From assembly GCF_000485595.1 (NCBI RefSeq), contig NW_014577741.1:132527-158451 (forward strand): a stretch of DNA of 25,925 bases, in the 5' to 3' direction. This document shows, piece by piece, positions 1 to 11,071 of the stretch. The translations under genes and the position numbers were made by a program. How positions within the stretch are numbered: position 1 is the stretch's first letter; each line of letters begins with the position of its first letter. Origin of the DNA: Priapulus caudatus (taxonomy: Eukaryota > Priapulida > Priapulimorpha > Priapulimorphida > Priapulidae). The notes under the pieces were generated by a model that saw nothing but the letters and a program-made list of their open reading frames with translations, searched no databases and was not told where the DNA came from.

Positions 1-49
1 AGACAGGACCATGAGAGAAAGAGAGACAGAGAGACAGAGACAGGACCAT

Positions 50-80
<31 letters not shown>

Positions 81-86
81 GACCAT

Positions 87-117
<31 letters not shown>

Positions 118-156
118 GACCATGAGGGAGAGAGAGAGAGAGAGAGAGACATGACC

Positions 157-201
<45 letters not shown>

Positions 202-230
202 AGGGGGTGAGCGAGAAAGCGCGCGTGTGC
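1..230. repeat. 37-bp GA-rich minisatellite
   Basis: The motif GACCATGAGA recurs at about 7, 44, 81, 118 and 153, a period of 37, 37, 37 and 35 bases, with the rest of each unit made of (AG)n. The array runs off the left edge of the window, so its full length is unknown. A short open frame that begins inside it at 207 is low-complexity read-through and not a credible gene. Confidence 0.85.
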
Positions 231-1440
231 GAGAGTGAGGAGGACCAGCGATGTGGAGAGAGTGAGCGGGAGGTGTGCGTACAGCACCCAGCATTAATAA
301 CACCAGCCGAGGAGTATTTTGCAAGCAAGATGGCTTCACGTGTGTACACATGGGGCGTGCACACACCCGCATTAAGATCTGAGCTCAAGTAATATACAGG
401 TAGGTATACAAATAGAGATGGGGAAAATTCAGGAAGAAACTCACCGGAGACTTGGCAAATGTGCAGAGCATAACTTCCCTAGGGTAATTTTCCCCTAGAA
501 TTTCAGATTATATTATGATAGTAAGTGCATAAATAATAGCATATAGGCCCTACCTACAAATGTCTATAATCACGCACTCACGTTTGTCATAAAACAACAG
601 TGAATTTCGAAAAAATCTTTTATTTTGACTGCTAACATGACACCGCGCGATTGTGCTGCCACCCTGAAAAAGTTTGTCAATTTATTTTGCACGTTTTATA
701 CAGACCGATGGCTAAGCACGAAAGTGCAATTATATTTATACCTAAATGCTATTTAACCGAACGATTTTTATTTTAGGACAAATTCGTCGATATTATAACT
801 GAAACCAAGTGTCGTTCATAAGATATTGCAATCCTTCTCCTCTTAAATTAATAAATAAGAAACACCCTCGGTCTGTAGCCTGCAGCCGAAACGCTGTTTT
901 GCGCAACTTTAGCGCAGTGGATGCGCTTCCAGTGGCGACACCGTCGTTGTAAGCAACGGTATAGCCGTCAGTTTTAAAACGTTTTTAATGAATAAGATAT
1001 TTAAGATATTTCTAATGGATATTGAACCATAAAACTTATCATGTAGCGCAATTTTAACCTATTTTAACTGAAAATATCCAATGAACCTAGAGTAATGTAT
1101 CCCCCCTTAAACCGTATAATTCGATCTGAATGAACGGCAGATTCGAGGATTTTGAGGTCATTCGTACCAGATATCCGGTCATTCTATTATAACCGCTACA
1201 ATATATAATTAGCACAACGCTGAGGGGGTCCAACCTGAACAATACGGACGTACTAGTCGGTGATGTTTGGCAGACATGGCCAACAAAAGAAAATAATTTA
1301 ATGATTATTCTGCGCACGAGGGCCCGCGCAGAATGGATGGCCCCTCCACGCATGATTTGCACCACGATTTCCGTAGTAACTGTATAAAATGAAATGCGAA
1401 ATTCCTGTTATTATCACCACACGTCGTGCACCCAATCAGA
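231..1440. other. AT-rich non-coding stretch, no gene recognised
   Basis: Mostly AT-rich unique-looking DNA with frequent stop codons in all frames. I see no coding region, tRNA, transposon end or tandem repeat here. A 92-codon open frame on the minus strand (1087-1365) has no recognisable domain and is most likely chance. Confidence 0.5.
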
Positions 1441-1444
1441 CGTT

Positions 1445-2370
1445 ACCTCACCCACACATGTCCGTGAGTCATCTACAGTGACGTACGCATAGGTGACGCC
1501 ACCTACTTACGTGTCTTTCTGTGATCTTGCCTAATTTAACGCAGATATGTGTCCTCACCCTCTACTCCCACGCAGCTTTGTGACCTCACCTGCTGCAATC
1601 ACACAGCTGTGACCTCGCCTTTTAAACTCAGACAGCTCTGAGCCCTCACCTTTAAACTCATACAGATCTGCGACCGGCCTCACCTGCTACTTCCACACAG
1701 CTCTGTGACCTCACCTGCTATACTTACACACCTCTGTGACCTCATCAGCTACTATCACGCAGCTGTATGACCTCACCTGCTACTCCCACACAGCTCTGTG
1801 ACCTTACATGCTACACTTACACAGCTCTGTGACCTCACCTTTTAAAGTCACATTGCTCTGTGACCTCGCCTTTTAAACTCACCCAGCTCTGTGACCTCAA
1901 CTTTTAAACTCACACAGACCTGTGAACTCACCTGCTACTTCCACACAGCTCTGTGACCTCACCTTTAAACTCACACAGACCTGTGCCCTCACCAGCTTCT
2001 TCCACACAGCAGCATGTGACCTCACCTGCTGCACTTACACGTCTCTGTGACCTCACGCTTTAAACTCACACACCTCTATGTGACCTCACCTGCTACCCTT
2101 ACATATCTTTGTGACCTCTACTGTTACACTCACACAGCTCTGTGACCTCGCATTTTAAACTCATACAGACCTGTGACCTCACCTGCTTCGTCCACACCGC
2201 TCTGTGACCTCACCTGTTACTCCCACACAGCTATGTGACTTCACCTTTAAACTCACACAAACCTGTGCACTTACCTGCTACTTCCACACAGCTCTGTGAC
2301 TTCACGCTTTAACATTCACACAGCTCTGTGGCTTCACCTTTTAAACTCTCACACCTATGTGGTCTCACCC
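1445..2370. repeat. 31-bp minisatellite, about 28 units
   Basis: Units have the form CTCACCTGCTAC, then a pyrimidine/ACACAG part, then CTCTGTGAC, and repeat about every 31 bases (phase points near 1703, 1734, 1767, 1798, 1829, 1859, 1890 and onward). Two unit variants are mixed: one with CTGCTAC and one with CTTTTAAACT in the same place. Most units contain TGACCT and a dyad, ACACAG-CT-CTGTGA. The copies are diverged by substitutions and small indels, so the array is not very recent. Confidence 0.9.
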
Positions 2371-2612
2371 GTACCCGGGCTCTATAATAACTTACTGGAT
2401 TTGTCGACGATGTTGTAGGAAGAAAACGCGTTGTACGACTCGAGGGACCGCCAGTGTAAAGATGTATAAACTGAGGCAGTGTTTGCATTTGTTTTCGTGA
2501 CTTAGCATTGAAATTTTGTTCTTAGACATTACGCCAATGTCCGCTGTGGTAGATAGACGTGCAGCTGACACACTATAATCATTATGCAAGTGCCGACACA
2601 ACCTGCTGCCAA
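2371..2612. other. Spacer between minisatellite and MITE
   Basis: Unique-looking sequence. An 81-codon open frame on the minus strand (2392-2637) overlaps the MITE end and has no recognisable domain, so I do not call it a gene. Confidence 0.4.
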
Positions 2613-3113
2613 TTAAAGCTGCACTATGCTCATCCAAACGCTAATTTCTCCAGTACTAGACTATAGCAAATACTTCGTGTCATGCATAATCACACTACCT
2701 TATGACAAAATAAACTCTAGTTCCTCCCATTTCACTGCGCGTTGTCTTATAAAAGGCATTTGAAAATACCTCCAATGTTGTTCAAATTTTCCGATGTTGT
2801 TGACACTTTCGCGTTGCCCTGCCAAGCAACCGCACAGCGGTGCTGCGGTACAGTGGTACGGGTGTAGCAAAGATAAAAACATGTGACGTCACCTAACCGC
2901 TTCGAGGCTAAATTGTTTGGCAAACAAGTCGGCGTTGGCGCCAGAATGCCAGTTTTCTCACCTCTTTCTTGTGGGTTTTAAGCAAACGCGCAGTGAAATG
3001 GGAGGAACTAGAGTTCATTTTGTCATAAGGTAGTGTGATTATGCATGACACGAAGTATTTGCTAGTCTAGTAATGGAGAAATTAGCGTTTGAATGCGCAT
3101 AGTGCGGCTTTAA
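2613..3113. mobile_element. MITE-like element with ~130-bp inverted ends and TTAA at both borders
   Basis: The left end begins TTAAAGCTGCACTATGC and the right end, read on the minus strand, begins TTAAAGCCGCACTATGC. The two ends then match over roughly 130 bases (2613-2745 against 2985-3113) with only a few differences. TTAA lies at both outer borders, as expected for a TTAA target duplication. The roughly 240-base centre has no transposase and includes a full CRE palindrome, TGACGTCA, at about 2884-2891. Size, long inverted ends and lack of coding capacity fit a non-autonomous element. The superfamily is not certain: TTAA suggests piggyBac, but the ends do not begin CCC. Confidence 0.8.
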
Positions 3114-3152
3114 CCCGTAGATGTATAATACATACTACGTACACGCTGTTCT

Positions 3153-3197
3153 ATATATATATATATTTATTTATTTATTTATTTATTCATTTATTTA
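3153..3197. repeat. (TA)n followed by (TTTA)n microsatellite
   Basis: A TATATATA tract passes into about eight TTTA units with one interruption (TTCA). Confidence 0.9.
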
Positions 3198-5835
3198 CCT
3201 TGCACAGACTATAGAATTACCACCTAAACGTCAGACGTTCTGTGAACACGAGCAATGGCAACTAATGGCGTGGGTGTGACATCTAATATTGAACCGACGT
3301 GTGCCGAAATTTTAAGGATATACAGTACTGATAATTAACTCCACATCTCTCGATCGAGTATATAGACTACTATATAGAAATCCCACTAGCCTAATAGAGC
3401 CGTCTTATATATATATAACAAATCAGAACAAGTTCATTTGGAAATTGCTATAAACCAGTAACTGTATCAGTAACGCACAGGTGAGCACGCACATGCACAT
3501 ATATCCAGCGCACGCCCGCATGCACCCTCGCACGCACGCGCGCGCGCTACCAGGTAACCTTGGTGTAGACACGCAGATAGCAGCTTGTACTTTGTAGCAC
3601 AATCGCTTTACGAACGCACAGCGAGGCGAGTTCTACCCTCTAGGTGTAAATGACACTGACACAGTCAACATAAACATGAAGAGTAATGGCACGCAAACTC
3701 TCCGCGATGCAATGAAACGCCACTGAATCATTGACGCGGCAATTTACACTTACGGCGATGCGTCGCGCAAGATGGCGGTAAATCTTAATTATTCTCCGAG
3801 CGCAGAGCGCGATTGATCGGTTTATTTTCAGAGGACGTGCTCAGCGCGGGAAATGTCGGCACCGCATAACTAGCTCGCGGGATCTATTAGCACAAGCAAA
3901 TTCGCCAACAGAACACTAGCTACACCACCAGGCCTCGTCTCCCCGTCATAACACATTCCGCACTGTAAGGCATGCGTTGATCGCAGCTTGTTTCAAAATG
4001 TCTCAGCTAGAACTGCTTAAATGTCTCAAATTTCCTTGTTGGGTCTCAAGAGCGATCTGCTATAAAATATCTCAAAACTTATTTCCAAGTCTCAATAACA
4101 TGTCGTCTTGTAAGAAATTGTGTCTCAGTAACCTGGCAAATGTCCCCATGTCACGTCGTCGTGTCTAAAATTTCATCTTTCTCACATGTTTAATGTATTC
4201 GCTTCAAATGCCTCAATCTACGATTGTTATAATAGTATAGGCGCCCTATATTGCAAGCAATTCATCGCGAGCGCACTGTAGTGTTCACGTACCGCAGTGG
4301 TGGTAGGGTTTGGCATCTAGAGGAGGGAGGTATCCCTTAGAACAAGATGCTGAGACGCTCCTAGATTCCTGCGCTCCTCAAGGTCCCGCCTCAAGGTTTC
4401 ACAGTACCTGTTTTTTGTTTGTTAATGGCACGCACGCGTCGGCGAGGGAAGGTGTACGTCGCACACCAGAGCACGTACGGTGTAAGCGTCTCTTTACGAC
4501 AGTAGCTGACCGCTAGCGATGGCACGCTCAGGAATGTGAGCTCGCCCCTAGGCTGGAGAGAGATAACACACAACTTTCACTGGCCGATGAGTCGAGTGCT
4601 CACGACAACAGCAGAGGAGATTAGCGTAACGCGAAGAATTTACCGCGTCTTTCACTTTCTCAGATAGTTGGGACTTGCTGGAATTAGAAACCGAGATACG
4701 TCCCGTAAACAGGCCACCGTGACTTGTCATGCCAGGTGAGTCGCTCTCGTATTTACCTATGAAACCGATTATACCCAATTACCAAATATCAACATATTCT
4801 CAAAATCACAAAATTTTGCTAAAAATTGCAAGTGAATACTCAGACGGTCGCACCTACGGGCGGGCGGGCCCTTAGTTGTGGTAACTGGCCCGTCCTGGCT
4901 TCCACGCGCTGAGAAACGCCACTGAATACAGTACTATCAGATACTAAGCGCAATTAAATCTGACAATACACTGCTATCATAGTATACGTAGCTACTGTTC
5001 TTTTAGGACAGGTCAGGCTAAAACAAGAATGTGATGTACGGAAGCTTTCATGTTTTCACTTAGAGGAGCATTATAAAGACGGACCACACCCCCGCTATGC
5101 GACGACTCAGCTAAATTGCTCAAAAACCTCTTTGCATGGATAGCATCTGTGTGGAGAATATGCTGCACGTCAGTAATAACTACACGTCAATAATAGACGA
5201 GAAATATATCCTGTACCTATATCTAAACTTGTACGGCGAACAAATGTACGACACGGGCAGCAGAAAGAAATCGGTACGAAATATACGGGAAACTCGCATC
5301 GCTAACACAACAAGCGATTTCGTTTTGTCACAGAAGAAGCTTAGCGATGTTTCAGACCAACCCCCTAAACTAGCACACGGGCGTACCGCGAAAGCTATCA
5401 AAAGATGGCCTACACCCGAACGCCTTTGTATCGCCAACAATGTGCGGTTTCACTAGCAGAAAAGCATGTACGCGTACAATGACAGGCAGGAAATACCCCC
5501 TGTCTGCACCCCTTGTCTTACGTCTCAACGTGGTCCTATTCCCACCATCAACACATAATGGCCTTATTTATCGGTCTACAGACCAGCGGAAATATTGAGC
5601 AAGGATACGTCTGTTCAACTGCAGTGCTGATCATGCCAGATGATCATGAGCGTGGTACAGGCGCAGATTTATCTGCACATGCGTGCGTGTTACCTGCGTG
5701 TTACGTGTGCGCGCATACCCATAATATACAGATATAGACAGATATATATTAAATGTCCCAAATATGCCCATACTCCCATATGTACAGGCATAAGAACAGC
5801 GTACAGGTGAATGTGACTTAAATTGTATCAAGAGC
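3198..5835. other. Non-coding stretch with a CpG-rich patch; no gene recognised
   Basis: No recognisable gene. It includes a short GCAC/GCGC-rich tract (about 3525-3548) and a CpG-rich patch at about 3700-3900. Open frames at 3977-4168, 4310-4516 and 5136-5456 (plus) and several on the minus strand show no domain, no plausible splice structure and no clear codon bias. The 106-codon frame at 5136 is the longest and is the only one that might deserve a database search. Confidence 0.45.
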
Positions 5836-6018
5836 TAATAATATATATACCTAGCCTAATACCCTAATATCTACACCTGTAATAATATATATACCTAGCC
5901 TAATACCCTAATATATCTACACCTGTAATAATATATATACCTAGCCTAATACCCTAATATATCTACACCTGTAATAATATATATACCTAGCCTAATACCC
6001 TATTATCTACACCTGTAA
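5836..6018. repeat. ~46-bp AT-rich tandem repeat, four copies
   Basis: Four nearly identical copies of a unit that contains ATACCTAGCCTAATACCC and ends CTACACCTGT. Unit length varies from about 44 to 46 bases through an (AT) length difference. Near-identity of the copies suggests recent expansion. Confidence 0.9.
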
Positions 6019-6042
6019 TCTATATTTATATATCTGCGATCT

Positions 6043-6076
6043 CTGTCCGTCCGTCTGTCTGTCTGTCTGTCTGTGG
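6043..6076. repeat. (GTCT)n microsatellite
   Basis: A run of CCGT/CTGT tetranucleotides directly after the 46-bp tandem repeat. Confidence 0.85.
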
Positions 6077-6079
6077 AGT

Positions 6080-8000
6080 GGACAAGCATATTGGTATATG
6101 GGTATTTTGTTAGTGCCTTAACTCTTCTATGCAATCTGACTGTGCCAGGTTAGGAATAACACAGACATTTCGGATTTTGGATTTTTGCACAGTCACATTG
6201 CATACAACAGTTCAATCACGATGGGCATATAGAGCGCAGGGTCCACAGAGAGAGGGATGGAGGGAGGGAGAGAGATATGTCTGTTTAAATTCATTTGAGT
6301 TAATTTATTTATCACCTTTAATTTACTTATCATATTTTAAAAACAATGGTTTGTTTACACATATTTTCCAATTGAACTGATTACTGAATAGCAACTCTTG
6401 ACAATAGAAAACAATATTGTATAGTTTCAGAAAATATTCACACCATCCTCCCCCTCAATCCTCTGTATCGTCAAAATCAAGCCCCAACATTTACTGGAAA
6501 ATGAGGCAAAATACCCCCTGGGAAATCCAATCCTCCTGTGAGGAGGTATTAATATTATCTGGAACTACATGTTGTTGGTTTCCAATGGTGTAGCACACAT
6601 ACTTGGATTGCCCCAGTTTTCTCTAATTTTCGGTATTTTTTAAAATATAAGAACCTGTTTAGTTTATCAGGCTGAAGAGGTTCTTATATAATAGGTGCTT
6701 TATTGTTCCAATTTCAGCCTGGAGGTTCTTAAAATCACGGGTTCTTTTATGCGGGTTTTTACTGTATATATATATGGGTATACAGTATGCAAAAGCTACC
6801 TGTACATTTTCCGAATTTAATCACATGTTTAATAGCGTTTTCATCATTTAGTTTCACATATTATTTTTAAAATAAATTTATAAATATAAAACAATAGGAA
6901 TTTCTCAACTTAATAACAGGTTTAAATATTAGATTATATGCCTAACGTTAATTTTTCAATCGAAATGGAATTTTAAAATTTTTTTTTTTAATAATAATTA
7001 AATACTTTAAATTTATCTGTAAAAGGAAATGAGCCGGTGGCCCTTTTGAGCCACCATCCACTGCATTCCACAGCACTTGTAGATTGCGTCGATTACGTTG
7101 CTGTGGGTAACACTGAAATCGTTTGACATTGAACTACCGATCACACACAGCTAAGCTAGTATATGCACTTCACATTCCCTTTCTTGCTTACAATTCAAAC
7201 AGCATCACGCGCTGCAGTGCATACATTTTTTTATCGCTACGGTACTCGGACCTATTTCGGACTGCTGAGTGTTGACTATTGCGCTACAACAAGCCCGCCA
7301 CATCGTTGCATCACTAAACTACCCGCAGCCATGTCCTGATTTAATGCAACTTCATCACCATGTCGAAAGAACCTCGCAGAGTATTAATATATTGTGGTCG
7401 TGATTTTTGCTGTTTTGTGACAGCTAACGAAATACGGAAGTAAATATTTCATCCCTTGAAATGTTTCGTGCGTACCGCCTGAATCACTCGCTTCAAGCAG
7501 CAATTTATGTTATCTTAACTGCACCGCCACAATAAATACAAGTCGTTCGACTGGCACAACCCAATTCTATCGTAACGCCTAGAAGATAGTCTCTCTGTAC
7601 AAGACCTGTGTGAAGTCACAGATCTAAGGGGGTGAGTGGAGAGACTCGTCTAGATCCGCAACTGCCTGGTTATAACGGGGAAATGGAATGAGGTGGAGGT
7701 TGCATACCAAGGAAGCAGAGATTACCTGTATGTTTCACGCGACGTTGAGATGCTCTAACAGAACACGGCCACCACATTTAAATAGTCGAGCTTTTCCCTC
7801 TCATGATCAAGCAGCTTTAACATGTCGTGTAAACTCACACGCACTTATGAAATTCATAGAATTTCTTCTGCTTTCCGCATATAATTCTTACATTCAAAGA
7901 GAATCGCGTGAAAGCTCAGATGATATATTATCAGGAGTGATATCCATCTATTATTATTCACCACTGATATTATATTATATATACTTGGTGGTCAAGGCCA
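6080..8000. other. AT-rich non-coding stretch; possible pogo-like transposon end near 6650-6765
   Basis: AT-rich, with no coding region recognised. On the minus strand from about 6764 the sequence reads ACAGTAAAAACCCGCATAAA followed by repeated AAGAACC blocks. This resembles the terminal repeats of pogo/Tigger-type elements. No matching opposite end was found nearby. An open frame at 7688-8152 has no recognisable domain and runs into the fold-back element. Confidence 0.4.
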
Positions 8001-8020
8001 CCGACTATCGAAGGAGATCC

Positions 8021-8241
8021 AACAGTACTGCGGAAGGGGTCGTTGTCGTATATATATGTACCCGAGGTACATCAGTGTATACTATGTATACAGAAGTGTA
8101 CCCGAACCATAACCCTAACCCTAACCCTAAACACAGGGTACATATATGCTGAGAAGATACAGGTCTGGTATACATATACGTACCTCGGGTACATATATAT
8201 GTAGTACCCTATACGACAACGACCCTTCGTGCAACAGTACT
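8021..8241. repeat. Fold-back (inverted) repeat with telomere-type CCCTAA units in its loop
   Basis: The left arm (8021-8070) contains GGGTCGTTGTCGTATATATA then TGTACCCGAGGTAC. The right arm (8180-8241) is its reverse complement with one insertion of about ten bases. The arms enclose about 110 bases in which 8111-8131 reads as three CCCTAA units. Arms of about 50 bases with high identity are clear; the type of element is not. The open frame crossing it is not a gene. Confidence 0.85.
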
Positions 8242-8900
8242 GTACTCTGCGAATCGCGTTCACAACGACTTATATAAGCGGAAAGGTAACCGTGACGCAC
8301 CTAACGACATGAATATATATCCTGTACTTGCACACATTGTACTCGATGGATCGACAGCTAATTCATTTACATATCACGTATCCGGATCGAATTCATTCGT
8401 TTTACTTATGTAATTGGAGCATGAATATAATGCACACGAGCATTGTTAGGAACGGGACGAGTAATGAGTAATGCGAAAAGGAGCGTGAACACAAACCGTG
8501 CAATCAGTTCTGGCTGAACTGATCAAAGCAGTAGTTCGTGTGATTGCCGTTGTAACTTGTAGTTGAGCTTGAACAGTAATGTGGTCAGGCCGCATTGGGG
8601 GGTGTGCGTGTAGTGTCTGCTATGGTTAACCCGCTGTGAGCGCATATATACCCGCAGTCACATCAACGCGCAAGGATGATGCACCATAACGAATGCGTCA
8701 TAAAAATGTCACGAAGAGAAATAGCTAGTTCACGGAAAAATAGTCGAGGAGAATGACTAGTGGCACACTACAGTACGCTTACGTTTTCGTTTCGAATACA
8801 GTTTAAAACAACACAACAAATGCCACAACAACTGTTGCAGTTACAATGCACACTACATGACAGGTTATGGGTAAAATCAGGGCAAGGAATCGACATAGGA
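8242..8900. other. Non-coding stretch, nothing recognised
   Basis: No gene, RNA or repeat recognised. It lies downstream of the last visible exon of the minus-strand gene and may be intron of that gene, because no stop codon closes the coding frame at 9170. Confidence 0.4.
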
Positions 8901-9125
8901 CACAATGCACTAGGCTCACATTTTTGTTTCAATTACAATAAACAAGTCAACCACCTATCTTAGCAACTGTCGCAAAACATCACAAGTAAATTCATGGGGA
9001 AACTAAAATAAAATCGTAGTGTGCACAATGCACTTAGTCTCAGACAATTATGTACAATAAACATGTCAACAGTTGTTTCAACAAAGTTCTGTCGCAAAAC
9101 ATATGAATTCGTTGGAAAAGGCTGA
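8901..9125. repeat. Diverged ~123-bp direct duplication in the intron
   Basis: AATGCAC at 8904 and 9028, AATAAACA(A/T)GTCAAC in both halves, and GTCGCAAAACAT at 8969 and 9091 place two diverged copies 122-124 bases apart. They lie just inside the intron that follows the minus-strand exon ending at 9170. Confidence 0.6.
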
Positions 9126-9169
9126 AGGCAACTAATCGGTAGTGGGCATTCGTGGTGTGGTAGACTCAC

Positions 9170-10681
9170 GTTTTTGTTGCGCTCCTTGATGAAGCAAGAC
9201 CTTCCCTCCATCAGCACCATCTCGCCATCGAAGCTGATGTTGCACGGCTCCACATGCACGAGGAAGCTCGCCTCCTCCTCGTCCTCCTCCTGCAGGCTCG
9301 AGAAGATAAGGTTGCCAAAGGCGGAGCGCTGCACGTGCGCTCCTCCGCTCGCGTCCATGTCCCCATACAGGTCCTCCACGCTGTACCCACCCGCGTCGTT
9401 GTCGTCGTCATCGTCGGCGTCGTAGTCGTCGCCGTAGTCGGGTGTGTCGTCGTCAGCGAACGCCGACGGTGTCTCTGCCTCCTCCTCCTCCTCCTCCTGC
9501 CGGTCTTCCTCTGTGAGGCGTGACGCAGGAGAGGTGGGGTCACACTCGATTGGCGAGGGGAGGTTCACCTCAGTCGTGCTGTCTACCTGACCGAATGTCT
9601 TTGGCGTTGCGGTGATGTCGTCCAACTCAAATCTGAAGCGCAGCGGCCGACTGTGGCCATTGACAAGTGGCTTCGCCGCGACGGCTGCAAGTTTCTCCCT
9701 CGCAAGTTTCACTTCATTGTTAACAGGTGTGTGCAGGTCTGGTGCAACCCTCTCATTGTCATTCTCAGTCCTATTCGTCGTCGTTGGCGTCGTTGTTGTT
9801 GTTGTTGTAGGTTTTTTGTTGCTCGCTGGCTCCAACGATTCTGTTGCCGTTGCTGTGTTGGCGACGCCGCGCCGAGAGTCCCGCTTGAGTGGTGTATAAA
9901 CGCCCGTGTCGTACCTGTAGACCTTCCCCTTCGAGCGAATACGCGCAAGAACACCCGAGTCGATCCCCCGATGCTGGGGATGGCTGGGGGGCAGCTTCAT
10001 GCTGCCAGAGGAACAACCCATCTCCCTGCCTCCGAGCAGCGCCGAATTTGGCTTGATCACAAAGCCATCCTTGCAGAGTTCGGCGTTGATGCCGTCCAGT
10101 TGTCTCGCTGCGGCAATCGGCTGCGAATGCATCATGCTGTCCACTGGCAGGGCTTGTACTTCCTTCCTGCCATCAACATCCTGCGAGGTCTCACTCTCTT
10201 CCTTCGTAGTGCAGACATCACCTGCTGCCACCTGACGCTCGGATGAGTCACTATTCGAGGAGTCTGTCGCCGCTATGGATGCGTCACCATCTGATGCGGG
10301 CGCTCCCGCCGGCGTGGATGCTGCGTCACGTCGTGGCCGATACGAACTGGGTTTGACCAGCTCCTCCTCCAACACTCGCGATGCACTGTCAGCCCGACAT
10401 CGCGACGGTGCAGCCGCATTCACGGCCGGACTCAGGATGTTGTGGGTGGACAGAGGCGTGTAGGCAGGGAGATCATGCACACTGCTGTCCACGACCAGAT
10501 CAGCTGGCTCCGGAGAGGACACGATGTGGTGGGTGGACAGAGCTGCACTCGGTAGGGAGCTGTTGCTTAACACTCGGTCAGCTGCCTCATTACTGGACGT
10601 GTGGTGGGAAAGAATGGCTGCCTTTGGTAGGATTTGTGGTCTTTTTGGCAAAAAACATGGAGGCTTGTCTGCAACCTGTAG
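9170..10681 (-). CDS. Coding exon 2 of an acidic, disordered, possibly taperin/phostensin-like protein (partial)
   Basis: A 504-codon internal exon. The acceptor is TTTTCACAG before CTACAG at 10681; a second phase-0 acceptor lies six bases on, at 10675. The donor is AAC|GTGAGT after 9170, and the open frame beyond it is intron read-through. Visible parts in order: about three copies of a 27-residue repeat with LSTHHI...SSPEPAD character (residues ~15-90); a basic segment ARIRSKGKVYRYDTGVYTP (~247-265); poly-Thr; NGHSRPLRFRFELDD (~338-353); poly-Glu (~395-401); a DYDADDDDDNDAGGY tract (~417-430); and a more ordered end with FLVHVEPCNISFDGEM. GC-rich codon use and acidic low-complexity composition contrast with the AT-rich flanks. 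The layout, with a degenerate R-F-R-F where PP1-binding proteins have KISF-like motifs, recalls taperin/phostensin, but this is weak. The coding exon itself is well supported; the family name is not. Confidence 0.75.
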
Positions 10682-10996
10682 CTGTGAAAATACAATCGTA
10701 CAGCAAGGGCTATAGGTATGGGTCCACATACATATATATAGTAATGAATACTCACAAAACATGGTAGTTCACGATCACAGATTCGTATGAGTGATTATAT
10801 CACATTATCATATTCAATACCTACGTGTATTGGTTCACTAAATTGTACACTAAATCTGGTTATTTACGATAGCCATAAAGTCCTTCAGAATAACTGCACG
10901 AAAATAGATGATTATTTAATTTAACATTGATCAGTAGATCTAAATGTGAATATTTTTAACACTCTCGCCATCTCCTCTCCCTCTCTTTCTCTCCCG

Positions 10997-11071
<75 letters not shown>

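Noticed and set aside
1445-2370. CRISPR array
   Set aside because: Units are contiguous tandem copies without unique spacers, and the window is plainly animal DNA with introns.
5136-5456. A 106-codon plus-strand gene
   Set aside because: No domain, no homologue I recognise, no splice or promoter evidence, and an overlapping open frame of similar length on the other strand.
8109-8131. A true telomere or chromosome end
   Set aside because: Only about three CCCTAA units inside a fold-back repeat, with ordinary sequence continuing on both sides.
8960-9169. Continuation of the coding exon below 9170
   Set aside because: The frame stays open, but a strong donor (AAC|GTGAGT) precedes it, and composition changes to AT-rich, repeat-bearing intron-like sequence.
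9174-10767. Several plus-strand open frames of 60-197 codons opposite the minus-strand exon
   Set aside because: Antisense shadows of a GC-rich coding exon; the minus frame has good splice sites and phase-0 continuity, the plus frames do not.
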